Assembly (NCBI GenBank): GCA_040877285.1
Contig: JBBDNZ010000059.1
Span: 1-31,684, forward strand
Reading direction: 5' to 3'
DNA from: CANKHA01 sp040877285
Lineage (GTDB): Bacteria; Pseudomonadota; Alphaproteobacteria; Rhizobiales; Xanthobacteraceae
Length of the DNA: 31,684 bases
Shown: in pieces, positions 7,628 through 14,630 of the stretch
How positions within the stretch are numbered: position 1 is the first letter of the stretch
Layout: every line of letters begins with the position of its first letter
The notes under the pieces: generated by a model
The model's database searches: none
What the model was told of the DNA's origin: nothing
What the model saw: the letters and a program-made list of their open reading frames with translations, nothing else
Made by a program: the position numbers and the translations under genes

Positions 7628-8163
7628 ATGACTGGAATATGGTAATCAGCATCTACCAGTACGGCTTCAAGCGGGCGCTGCGCGCGTTGCAGGAATTTGG
7701 ACAGGTCGAGCGCAGCCCGTATCACAACGTGCTCGTTATGAAGGCCGATGATCCGATGGCGGCACTCAAAGCCATAGAACAGCAGACCGAGGAGAGCCCC
7801 GCGCTCTATGATGCGATTTCAAGGGTGGCGCCGGCCACGCGCAGCTTCGAGTTCCAATCCGCGGAGGAGTTTGATGAGAAAGCTAAATCGATCATGCTCG
7901 AATGGTCGCCGCGCTTGGCCGGGCGGTCGTTTCACGCGCGATTGCATCGGCGCGATGGGCGCCATGATCTGCACGCGTCGCATATCGAGCAATTCCTAGA
8001 CGAGGCTATTCTCAATGCAACGACCGAGGCGGGTATGCCAGCCAAGATGTCGTTCACCGATCCGGATGCCATTATTGCGGTCGATACCATCGACGACCGC
8101 GCGGGAGTTGCTTTGTGGACTCGCGAGGATCTCGCGCGCCACCGCTTATTGCGTCCGGATTAA
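7624..8163 (+). CDS. THUMP domain protein
   Basis: A 179-residue protein starting at the GTG at 7624, which overlaps the stop of the upstream MBL gene. The N-terminus (NDWNMVISIYQYGFKRALRA) and the later region FHARLHRRDGRHD, EQFLDEAI and DPDAIIAVDTI match the THUMP RNA-binding fold of tRNA-modifying enzymes. No catalytic domain is attached, so it is probably an RNA-binding partner protein. The pairing with an RNase Z-like enzyme suggests a two-component RNA-processing unit (inference). Its TAA stop sits inside the A7 run that is the U-tract of a leftward terminator. Confidence 0.85.
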   Translation: MNDWNMVISIYQYGFKRALRALQEFGQVERSPYHNVLVMKADDPMAALKAIEQQTEESPALYDAISRVAPATRSFEFQSAEEFDEKAKSIMLEWSPRLAGRSFHARLHRRDGRHDLHASHIEQFLDEAILNATTEAGMPAKMSFTDPDAIIAVDTIDDRAGVALWTREDLARHRLLRPD

Positions 8164-8192
8164 AAAAAGCCCCAGCTGCGGCGTTCTGGGGC
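8162..8192 (-). terminator. Strong leftward intrinsic terminator
   Basis: GCCCCAG (8169-8175) pairs with CTGGGGC (8186-8192) around a 10-nt loop. On the minus strand this GC-rich stem is followed by seven T (complement of 8162-8168). The opposite direction has no T run. It can end both nrdJ readthrough and the small transcript predicted at 8163-8262. Confidence 0.85.
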
Positions 8193-8262
8193 CTAGCCGG
8201 GGCTCTGTTGAACGTTCGTGGCGGGTAGGGGCGTCGGAGGGAAGCCACGGGGCCATTCAACG
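8163..8262 (-). ncRNA. Candidate FNR-controlled small RNA (~100 nt)
   Basis: Three signals line up on the minus strand inside a convergent intergenic gap. A perfect FNR-type box is centred at 8304.5. A -10-like TTTAAT (8266-8271) lies about 36 bp on, giving a start near 8262, i.e. about -42. The strong terminator is at 8162-8192. The predicted RNA begins with a long hairpin: GUUGAA (8261-8256) pairs with UUCAAC (8212-8207), and CGUGGC (8249-8244) with GCCACG (8222-8217), separated by a 4x6 internal loop. The apical loop (8223-8243) is C-rich and contains CCCUCC, complementary to Shine-Dalgarno sequences. No credible protein is encoded. This is inference from sequence; no homologue is known to me. 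Confidence 0.6.
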
Positions 8263-8297
8263 TGATTAAAAATTCTGCTGGTTGGCCGCGTGCTGCC

Positions 8298-8311
8298 TTG
8301 ATCTGGATCAA
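8298..8311 (-). promoter_or_regulatory. FNR/FixK-type box TTGATCTGGATCAA between convergent genes
   Basis: A perfect consensus palindrome that cannot serve either flanking coding gene as an upstream element: the THUMP gene ends at 8163 coming rightward and nrdJ ends at 8344 coming leftward. Leftward it fits a class II promoter for the small RNA at 8163-8262. No good -10 is seen rightward. Confidence 0.75.
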
Positions 8312-8343
8312 CCGTCTTCTTTTTCTTTATCGCTGCCGTCTAA

Positions 8344-10158
8344 TCAGTCCGCTTCGCGCTCTGGTACGCAGCAGTGCGGAGCCTCGACGCTGGCCTTTTC
8401 TTCGCTTAATACCATTCCCGTCACGGGGTTGGGGCGGAATGTGGTGCAGCCTTTCAGCCCCTTGTCATAGGCAAGGTCGTAGATCTTCTGGAACTCCGAG
8501 AACGGGCAGTCCTCCGGCACATTGATCGTCTTTGAGATCGAATTGTCCACGAACGGCTGCAGCGCAGCCTGCATATCGAGATGGGCGCTGACAGGAAGCT
8601 CGGCGGCAGTGACAAAACCGTCAGGAACCCCTGTGTTGATGCCGTTCATCCGACGCCACAGGTCAATGGCATGATCCATCAGCACGAATTCCTTTGGTCT
8701 TCCATCTTCGGTGAGCACGTCGCGCCGGTAGGAGACGGCAAAGATCGGCTCCAGTCCGCTGGAAACATTTCCGGCCAACAAGCTGATCGTGCCGGTCGGC
8801 GCAATTGCGGTGAGGTGACTGTTGCGGATGCCGTGCGTTGCGATTCCGGTTCGGATTTCTTCAGGCAGGCTGCGGATGAAGGGTCCCTGCAAATATTTGT
8901 CCCGCTCGTAATATGGAAAGCTAGCCTTATCTCTCGCGAGCGCGATGGAGGCACGGTATGCGCTGTGGCAGATAAGGCGCATCACTTCGTTGGCGGTGGC
9001 CAAAGAGCGTTCGCTGCCATAGGTCAGCCCCAGCATGACCAGAGCATCGGCAAGCCCGGTGATTCCGAGGCCGATGCGCCGCGACCCATGAGCATTCTCG
9101 GCCTGTTGCGGCAATGGAAATCGCGACACATCGATTACGTTGTCCAGCAGCCGCACGGCAACCTGCACCGTCTCCGCAAGGCCCTGCATATCGATTTGCG
9201 CCTCCGGCGTGAACGGCGACAGGACGAAGCGCGTCAGGTTGAGCGACCCGAGGTCGCAGGCCCCGTAGGGAGGCAGCGGAATTTCCCCACAGGGGTTGGT
9301 CGCGCTGATCCACTCCCGGTACCAGAGATTATTGAGCTGGTTGATGCGATCGATGAACAGCACTCCGGGCTCGGCGTAGTCATATGTCAGATGTAAGATT
9401 AGTTCCCAGAGCTGGCGGGCCCGCACACGGCGCGCGATGCGACAGGGCACTACTCCCGTTCCACCCCGCCATTCGCGCATCACCGTCTCGCCATCCGCAT
9501 CACCCGCGGAGACCGGGAAGATCAGTAGCCATTCGGCATCGCTACGAACCGCGGTCATAAAATCATCCGTTACCAGGACGGACAGGTTGAATCGACGCAG
9601 CCGCCCCGGCTGCTGCTTGGCCGCGACGAACTCCTCGATATCGGGATGATCGCACCGCAGCGTTGCCATCATGGCCCCGCGGCGAGCACCGGTGGATAGG
9701 ATGGTGCCGCACATCGCGTCCCACACCTGCATGAAAGAGACGGGACCGGATGCGATGCTGCCGGCACCTTTAGCCCACGTGCCACGCGGTCTCAGCGTTG
9801 AAAAGTCCAAGCCGATGCCGCCGCCCTGTTGCATCGTCACTGCGCCCTCCTGCAAGGTGCGAAAGATGCCGGGGATCGAGTCCTCCATCGTCCCCATAAC
9901 GAAGCAATTGAATAGCGTGACGTTGCGCGCTGTTCCGGCGCCGGCCAAAATGCGGCCGCCCGGCAGGAATTTAAAATCCTTCAGGATGCCGAAGAAGCGC
10001 TCTTCCCAAGCCGCAGGGTCCTTCGACTCGGGGGCCGCAAGCGCGCGCGCAACCCGAAGCCAAGTATCGGCGATCGCGTGTTCACGCGTTTCGCGATTGG
10101 CATATCGATATTTCGTTTCCCATACGTGACGGGAAATATCCGCCGCCGATCCGGTCAT
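8344..10158 (-). CDS. nrdJ: Adenosylcobalamin-dependent (class II) ribonucleotide reductase
   Basis: A 604-residue B12-dependent reductase that makes deoxyribonucleotides without oxygen, suited to low-oxygen DNA repair. Catalytic residues are visible: Cys85 in TLFNCFV, the finger-loop motif NPCGE (288-292) with the thiyl-radical Cys290 and Glu292, and the redox partner Cys301 in ACDLGSLNL, 11 residues later as in the Lactobacillus enzyme. CTTFRPN and a C-terminal CC pair (HCCVPE) follow. It is shorter than the ~1200-residue NrdJ of many rhizobia but matches the short NrdZ-like type. A degenerate FNR-type site lies upstream at 10233-10246. It shares its downstream terminator with the predicted small RNA. 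Confidence 0.93.
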   Translation of the reverse strand: MTGSAADISRHVWETKYRYANRETREHAIADTWLRVARALAAPESKDPAAWEERFFGILKDFKFLPGGRILAGAGTARNVTLFNCFVMGTMEDSIPGIFRTLQEGAVTMQQGGGIGLDFSTLRPRGTWAKGAGSIASGPVSFMQVWDAMCGTILSTGARRGAMMATLRCDHPDIEEFVAAKQQPGRLRRFNLSVLVTDDFMTAVRSDAEWLLIFPVSAGDADGETVMREWRGGTGVVPCRIARRVRARQLWELILHLTYDYAEPGVLFIDRINQLNNLWYREWISATNPCGEIPLPPYGACDLGSLNLTRFVLSPFTPEAQIDMQGLAETVQVAVRLLDNVIDVSRFPLPQQAENAHGSRRIGLGITGLADALVMLGLTYGSERSLATANEVMRLICHSAYRASIALARDKASFPYYERDKYLQGPFIRSLPEEIRTGIATHGIRNSHLTAIAPTGTISLLAGNVSSGLEPIFAVSYRRDVLTEDGRPKEFVLMDHAIDLWRRMNGINTGVPDGFVTAAELPVSAHLDMQAALQPFVDNSISKTINVPEDCPFSEFQKIYDLAYDKGLKGCTTFRPNPVTGMVLSEEKASVEAPHCCVPEREAD

Positions 10159-10232
10159 GATCTCTGATGCAGCTTGGAATGTCGACTTGGCTGTTCCTTT
10201 GTCTAGATCGAATTTGGAGGCCTTGCGGACAG

Positions 10233-10246
10233 TTTAGGCCGATCAA
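10233..10246 (-). promoter_or_regulatory. Degenerate FNR-type site upstream of nrdJ
   Basis: Leftward the sequence is TTGATCGGCCTAAA: one perfect half-site and one with a single mismatch. Its centre is 81 bp upstream of the nrdJ start, with no convincing -10 at the expected distance. It is weaker than the other sites in the window. Confidence 0.35.
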
Positions 10247-10278
10247 CCTCTGCTCGCTTTTCGGCGTAACAATCTTCC

Positions 10279-10309
10279 TCCGGGCTGCGTCTGAGAGCGC
10301 AACCCCGGA
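10279..10309. other. Extended hairpin between hsp20 and nrdJ
   Basis: TCCGGG (10279-10284) pairs with CCCGGA (10304-10309), and an inner TGCG/CGCA pairing lengthens the stem. It follows the hsp20 stop by 45 bp on the leftward transcript. No T run follows in either direction, so it may be a processing or Rho-dependent stop rather than an intrinsic terminator. Confidence 0.4.
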
Positions 10310-10353
10310 TGGCTCAAACGGATAGACCTAACCATCGCGCTTCCGCAGGGGCT

Positions 10354-10803
10354 TCAAGCAGCCTTGACCTCGATCTTTTTCTCCGGCTTCAGCGCCTCGG
10401 GCTTCTTGGGAAGGATTATCGTGAGCACACCCTTCTTGAAGGTCGTCTCGATTCTGCCGGTATCGACGCCTTCCGGAACTCGGAAGGAGCGTTTGAAGGA
10501 CCCGAAGTAGCGTTCGTGGAGATAGTAGTCTTTCTTCTTTTCCTCCTTCTCTTCCTGCTTCTCGCCCTTGATGGTCAGGCCACCGTTGGCGAGCTTCATT
10601 TCGATGTTCTTCTCATCGAGGCCCGGCAGTTCGGCAGTGACTTCGTAGGCTTTGTCCTTCTCGACGATGTCGATGGCAGGGGCGGCGCCCCAGGCCAATT
10701 CACGCTGCCAGAACGGTTCGATATCGAAAGCCAAATGGCGGAACAGCGAAAGCCGGAAGCCGCGATCGAAATCCTCGAAAAGTCGATCGACTCCTTGGTG
10801 CAA
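10354..10803 (-). CDS. Hsp20 / alpha-crystallin small heat-shock protein
   Basis: ATP-independent holdase chaperone. The alpha-crystallin domain runs from about residue 38 to 135, with AYEVTAELPGLDEKNIEMKL, the signature KKGVLTIILPKK, and a Lys/Glu-rich tail. Annotated from the TTG at 10803, 149 residues. In the same frame, family-like residues (AWRPLETLHQGVDRLFEDF) extend upstream to a TAA with no ATG, GTG or other TTG. In the next frame an ATG at 10877 opens MRGAQHASK...GGRWKP, which also looks like a small-HSP N-terminus. A one-base indel near 10804-10808 would join the two. So either translation starts at TTG or the 5' end is frameshifted. The promoter at 10958-10998 fits class II FNR control. 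Confidence 0.88.
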   Translation of the reverse strand: MHQGVDRLFEDFDRGFRLSLFRHLAFDIEPFWQRELAWGAAPAIDIVEKDKAYEVTAELPGLDEKNIEMKLANGGLTIKGEKQEEKEEKKKDYYLHERYFGSFKRSFRVPEGVDTGRIETTFKKGVLTIILPKKPEALKPEKKIEVKAA

Positions 10804-10957
10804 GGTTTCCAGCGGCCGCCATGCTTGTAGGGCGGACGTTCGCTCTTTCTTTTAGAGGCGTGCTGGGCGCCACGCATAGTGCGCCTTTGTGCATGATACC
10901 CTTGACTTTTATGTCATCCTCCTGACGCTCGAATTCTGCCGTGCGGAAAATATGATA

Positions 10958-10998
10958 ATCATAGAGGTGCCCGGTTGATGTTCATTGATCTGAATCAA
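10958..10998 (-). promoter_or_regulatory. FNR/FixK-type promoter of hsp20
   Basis: A perfect box TTGATCTGAATCAA lies at 10985-10998. On the minus strand a good -10, TATGAT (complement of 10958-10963), is centred 31 bp from the box centre, giving a start near 10951 and a 74-nt leader to the ATG at 10877. The rightward hydrolase gene begins 100 bp from the box but has no good -10 at the matching distance, so the box may serve both genes or only hsp20. Confidence 0.75.
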
Positions 10999-11098
10999 CG
11001 CAGACGCTTTGATCGGCGCATCTCATGTGAACGTCGGTTCCGGGTAAATGCATCGGGGTCGGCGGCACGCGTGATCCTGATGCGGTGGACGGATCGCC

Positions 11099-11830
11099 AT
11101 GATGACGCTCTCAAGCGCAAATCGGCCCCAACCTGGCCATGCGGCGAGCCGGCGGGAGAGCTGTGATGTCCGCATTCCGCCCCTCGGACTTGCGGGTACA
11201 TTGCATGTGCCAAAGGAAGCCTATGCACTCGTCGCTTTCGCGCATGGAAGTGGCTCCAGTCGTCTCAGCCCTCGGAACATGGCCGTGGCCGATGCATTGA
11301 ACGATCGGGCAATCGCGACTCTGTTGTTCGACCTGCTGGTCCCTGAAGAGGAAGCCGATAGGGCCAACGTGTTCGATATTCCGCTGCTGGCAGACCGACT
11401 CGTTGATGCCATAGGCTGGCTGGAAAAAGAGCCCTTGGTCGGAAAGCTTCCGCTTGGCCTGTTTGGCGCGAGCACGGGCGCTGCGGCCGCACTGGTAGCA
11501 GCGGCGAGGCTGCCGCATCGAGTGGGTGCCGTCGTCTCCCGCGGCGGCCGTCCCGACCTCGCCGGCGATGCGCTCGACACGGTTCGCGCGCCGGCACTTC
11601 TGATCGTGGGTGGTGTCGACTTCGGCGTTATCGAACTCAACGAGCAAGCGCTTGCACGGCTGCGAGGGCCCAAGGCGCTAGAGATCGTTCCGAACGCGAG
11701 CCACCTCTTTCCCGAGTCCGGAGCATTGGAAGCGGTAATCGACCTCGCGGCTGAGTGGTTCAAACGTTATCTTGGCACCAAACCAACTGACCGCGCCAGC
11801 GCCACGAGCACGCGAAGCGAGAAGGGATAG
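11099..11830 (+). CDS. Alpha/beta hydrolase, dienelactone-hydrolase type
   Basis: A 243-residue cytoplasmic hydrolase. The nucleophile elbow is GLFGASTGAAAA (Ser in G-A-S-T-G), the acid is likely the Asp in VGGVDFGV, and the catalytic His is in NASHLFPE near the C-terminus. The early segment FAHGSGSS forms the oxyanion loop. The substrate is unknown. The phosphoribosyltransferase remnant starts 5 bp after its stop, so the two were one operon. In Mycobacterium the protein Rv0571c joins a phosphoribosyltransferase and a hydrolase of this kind in a single chain, which supports a shared job (from memory). The start could also be the adjacent ATG at 11102. Confidence 0.88.
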   Translation: MMTLSSANRPQPGHAASRRESCDVRIPPLGLAGTLHVPKEAYALVAFAHGSGSSRLSPRNMAVADALNDRAIATLLFDLLVPEEEADRANVFDIPLLADRLVDAIGWLEKEPLVGKLPLGLFGASTGAAAALVAAARLPHRVGAVVSRGGRPDLAGDALDTVRAPALLIVGGVDFGVIELNEQALARLRGPKALEIVPNASHLFPESGALEAVIDLAAEWFKRYLGTKPTDRASATSTRSEKG

Positions 11831-11834
11831 CTTA

Positions 11835-12417
11835 ATGCCTTTCAAGAATCGATCGGAGGCGGGGTAGAAGTTGGCCGCAGCACTCGCGGGATACAAAGAT
11901 CGGCAGCCGGTGATCCTCGCGCTGCCGCGCGCGGGTGTTCCCGTGGCAGCGTGGGTCGCGACCGCGCTGGACGTGCCGCTCGATCTCATTCTTGTGCGCA
12001 AGATCGGCGTACCCTTCCAGCCGGAGTTGGCCATGGGCGCCGTCGTAGATGGCGGCACCCTCCCTCATCGTGCGCAACGAGGACGTCATTCGGCTTGCCG
12101 GCATCGACGAGTCCGACTTTAAGGCCATCTGTGACAGCGAACTTGCCGAGATCGAGCGGCGTCGGCAACGCTATCTGGGGACCCGCGAGCGCAATCCGAA
12201 GAAGCTCGTTCTTGCGGTGCCCGTAGCGCCAACCGATAGCCTTGCTGTGATGCGCGAGGAAGCCGATGACGTTGTATGCCTCGAAGATCATGAGTTCTTC
12301 GGAGTCATTGGCATCTATTATTCTGATTTCCGGCAGGTTTCAGATGAGGAAGTGATAGAGATGCTCAGACGTTTTCCGCTGCGAAAACCCGAAGGAACGC
12401 GGCAGCCGGCCGCCTGA
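11835..12417 (+). pseudogene. Phosphoribosyltransferase (ComF/PRTase type), inactivated by three lesions
   Basis: The reading begins MPFKNRSEAG at the ATG 11835, then hits an in-frame TAG at 11865-11867 before continuing LAAALAGYK. It follows family sequence through VRKIGVPFQPELAMGAVVDGG, then needs a one-base shift in the C-rich run at 12057-12064 to continue LIVRNEDVIRLAG. At about 12181-12193 the sequence jumps from YLGTRE to RNPKKLVLAVPVAPTDS. The intervening segment, which in relatives carries the PRPP-binding VVDDGIATGAT loop, is absent. Nonsense, frameshift and loss of the active site together make this a true pseudogene rather than a sequencing error. It follows the hydrolase gene directly. 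The family resembles the PRTase domain of Rv0571c and Rv2030c. Confidence 0.9.
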
Positions 12418-12451
12418 AAGTCGTCACGCGGTATGGCTCCTCCCTGCATTG

Positions 12452-12661
12452 TCACTCTTCGAATACGGGTAAATCCGGCTTATTATTCTCCTCGATCCCT
12501 TCCACCGGCTCGTTTTCTTCGCCGGGAACCTCTTTTTCGACCTCCACGGGCTCCTCTTCAATCAGCTTCGCTGGCTCGTCGACACTTTCATCGTACGAAT
12601 AGTGCCTCTTTCGTCGCTTGGGACCGAGCTTGTTCATTCGGCCGCCTATAGTTGTCTCCAT
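12452..12661 (-). CDS. Small acidic hypothetical protein (69 aa)
   Basis: I do not recognise this family. A basic N-terminal part (GGRMNKLGPKRRKRHYSYD) is followed by a strongly acidic, proline-containing, probably disordered tail rich in Glu and Val. The ATG at 12661 is chosen because AGGAG lies 7-8 nt before it; a TTG at 12700 would overlap the capA stop but has no such site. It is the last gene of the DUF2267-capA operon. The charge split suggests nucleic-acid or protein binding, but that is only a guess. Confidence 0.6.
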   Translation of the reverse strand: METTIGGRMNKLGPKRRKRHYSYDESVDEPAKLIEEEPVEVEKEVPGEENEPVEGIEENNKPDLPVFEE

Positions 12662-12696
12662 GCGAATTCTCCTAACGCCGCGCGGTTGCTCTTGAT

Positions 12697-13890
12697 TCAA
12701 CTTGCTGCGCGAGCGCTACTGAAAGTGGTTGAACCCGCCCCAGTCGGCCAAGACAGCACGAACCGACCGTCCGATTTCAACACGACTTGTGCCCCAAACC
12801 TCTGGCTTTCCCGATCCAGAGTCTGTCGCAACCAATCGACATCATTGCTGGACGGCCGGATAAGCCGAAACTGCCGGATTTGAAGGGGAACAAGTTCGAG
12901 CGCGGCCAGATCCTTGCTTGTCGGATCGATGTCGGCAAAGTACATCAGGGTTAGGTCGTCTCGATATTTCTCGTATCCTCTGATGCCTTCGTAGTCGTTG
13001 AGAAAGTCGCCGCAGCCATAGAGAATGAGCCGGTTTCGATATACCTCGATCGCCTTCGGATGATGCGAAGAATGCCCATGAATGATTGACACGTCGGCCT
13101 TGTCGACGAGCGCCTGAGCAAAAGATCTTTGCTCGTCTGGAATGTCATAGCCCCAATTGGATCCCCAGTGGATCGAGACAACAACCAAGTCACCTGGCTG
13201 TCTCAGGCGCATGATTTGTTCGGTGATGCGTGTGATGCTCGAGTCAGTAAAATCGTTCAAAAGGTTCACGCCCGCGGCCTTTTGCGTTGCAGCCCATTGC
13301 CGAGGCGTGCCGCTCGTCACCGAGGCGAACGAAAAGACAAGCACTCGATCCTTGCCGCCTACGTTCAAAACCGCTGGCGCGCTAGCCTCCCCGAGATTTC
13401 GGCCGGCGCCTGTGGTCTTGATCTGCAGACGCTCTAAAGTCGCCAAGGTATCGATCAGCCCAGCACGCCCCCAATCGAGAATATGATTGTTGGCGAGCAC
13501 GCAGCAGTCGATAGCTGCCGCCGCGAGGCAATCGGCATTCTCAGGACTCATTCGGTAATTGATGCCCTTTGGCACGTAATCCTCGCTGCGGGTAATGCTT
13601 GTTTCAAGATTGATGATGCGGGCGTCCGGGCGCGTGCGGTTCAATTCGTCCAGAGCCGCACCCCAAACATACGAGGGGCTAACCTGCCGCGGGATAGGGC
13701 CATTTGCCTCTTCGGCAAGCCGCACATAGTCCGATGCTGACTGTACATAACTCTCGTAGAGGTGGGATTTGCACGGATGCGGCAGCACTTGATCAATGCC
13801 GCGCCCAGTCATGACGTCGCCGCACAAAAAAAGCCGTACTGTTTGCTGCTTCGGCGGGTGAGCTGAAAACAATTCCGCAGAGGCACTCAT
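12697..13890 (-). CDS. CapA family (PGA_cap) metallophosphatase-like protein
   Basis: A 397-residue protein of the CapA / poly-gamma-glutamate synthesis family, which has a calcineurin-like metallophosphoesterase fold. Motifs seen are LFLCGDVMTGRGID (about residues 21-34), VLANNHILDWG, VVVSIHWGSNWG and IIHGHSSHHPK. No signal peptide or membrane anchor is visible, unlike capsule-linked CapA. So it is probably a cytoplasmic member of unknown substrate. It starts 15 bp after the DUF2267 gene ends, same strand, in an operon under the box at 14440-14453. The Mtb DosR-regulon protein Rv0574c belongs to the same family (from memory). Confidence 0.88.
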   Translation of the reverse strand: MSASAELFSAHPPKQQTVRLFLCGDVMTGRGIDQVLPHPCKSHLYESYVQSASDYVRLAEEANGPIPRQVSPSYVWGAALDELNRTRPDARIINLETSITRSEDYVPKGINYRMSPENADCLAAAAIDCCVLANNHILDWGRAGLIDTLATLERLQIKTTGAGRNLGEASAPAVLNVGGKDRVLVFSFASVTSGTPRQWAATQKAAGVNLLNDFTDSSITRITEQIMRLRQPGDLVVVSIHWGSNWGYDIPDEQRSFAQALVDKADVSIIHGHSSHHPKAIEVYRNRLILYGCGDFLNDYEGIRGYEKYRDDLTLMYFADIDPTSKDLAALELVPLQIRQFRLIRPSSNDVDWLRQTLDRESQRFGAQVVLKSDGRFVLSWPTGAGSTTFSSARAAS

Positions 13891-13905
13891 GAGCTAAGCA
13901 CTTTC

Positions 13906-14325
13906 TCAGCTGGGCCAAAGATTGTGCAGGGCTGTTGGCATGGCAGCCTTTGCGTCCTCGACCTCCGCCGGGGGCAAGCGAGCCACGAGTAGCGAAAACA
14001 CGGCGCGGGCAACCTGCTCAGCGTCTATCCCGGGGTCGCGGTGCACGCCTTCATGAATGCGCTCTAAAAACGCTGTCCGGCTCTTGGCCGATCGGATCCC
14101 GCCGGGATGCCAGCCTTCATAATAAAGGCCGCGCAACAAAGGAGGCAGGTGTTCTCCCAGATAGACGGCCTCATCTCCGGCCAGGCAATCGCGTAACGCA
14201 TGCAATGCCCCAAGCAGAGCCAAATAGACACGCTGTCGATCACGCCAGCCAAGCCGCTGGGCGAGGTCGTCAACCCAATCTTCAGCCGCAGCGGCTGCCG
14301 CGCTTAGATCTTGAATGGTTGTCAT
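13906..14325 (-). CDS. DUF2267 protein
   Basis: A 139-residue helical protein of the DUF2267 family. The characteristic N-terminal pattern (AEDWVDDLAQRLGWRDRQRVYLALLGALHALRD) and the central LPPLLRGLYYEGWHP are visible. The ATG at 14325 is preferred to the TTG at 14358 because AGAGG sits about 10 nt upstream of it. The function of the family is unknown; members recur in stress islands next to CBS, USP and Hsp20 genes. First gene of the operon with capA and the acidic protein. The FNR-type box at 14440-14453 lies upstream, with leftward -10 candidates at 14412-14419. Confidence 0.85.
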   Translation of the reverse strand: MTTIQDLSAAAAAAEDWVDDLAQRLGWRDRQRVYLALLGALHALRDCLAGDEAVYLGEHLPPLLRGLYYEGWHPGGIRSAKSRTAFLERIHEGVHRDPGIDAEQVARAVFSLLVARLPPAEVEDAKAAMPTALHNLWPS

Positions 14326-14439
14326 TTTCGATATGCCTCTGACTTCAGGAGCCGACAACGTCTTGATATCAACCTAGAACCAGTCTGATGGCGCGAAATG
14401 GGAACACTGAAAAACTATCACTTCGGCTGCATGTCGTTT

Positions 14440-14453
14440 TTGACGTGAATCAA
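14440..14453. promoter_or_regulatory. FNR/FixK-type box TTGACGTGAATCAA, divergent
   Basis: A perfect palindrome between the leftward DUF2267 operon and the rightward archease/RtcB remnant. Leftward, TAGTTT or GATAGT (complement of 14412-14419) is 30-32 bp from the box centre; rightward, TAGCTT at 14475-14480 is 31 bp away. The rest of the 14326-14630 gap holds only a short open frame rich in Ala and Lys (about 14520-14600), possibly a relic of the archease 5' end. Confidence 0.72.
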
Positions 14454-14630
14454 GAGGTCAATACACGCACCGACTAGCTTTATTAGTGAGGCGCCAGCCG
14501 CAGCGCACGAACCTCTTAATTGGCTGTGGCTGCGCCGAAGCCTGCGGCGGGCAAGGACGCCAAAGCTAAAGCGCTAAAGGGCCAGTGGGAAAACGATTAA
14601 GAGCGGTTTCACCGCCCCGCCGACAGCAAG

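Noticed and set aside
8072..8311. 79-codon leftward frame over the small-RNA locus
   Set aside because: It starts at a TTG inside the FNR-type box, has arginine/proline-rich shadow composition and runs through the terminator into the THUMP gene.
10909..10926. TTGACTTTTATGTCA dyad upstream of hsp20
   Set aside because: The half-site spacing is 8 rather than 6 bases and no -10 lies at a fitting distance; the perfect site at 10985 explains control better.
12672..12690. GC-rich palindrome near the capA stop
   Set aside because: The inverted repeat is only CCGCGCGG with imperfect arms and no T run, so it is not a convincing terminator.
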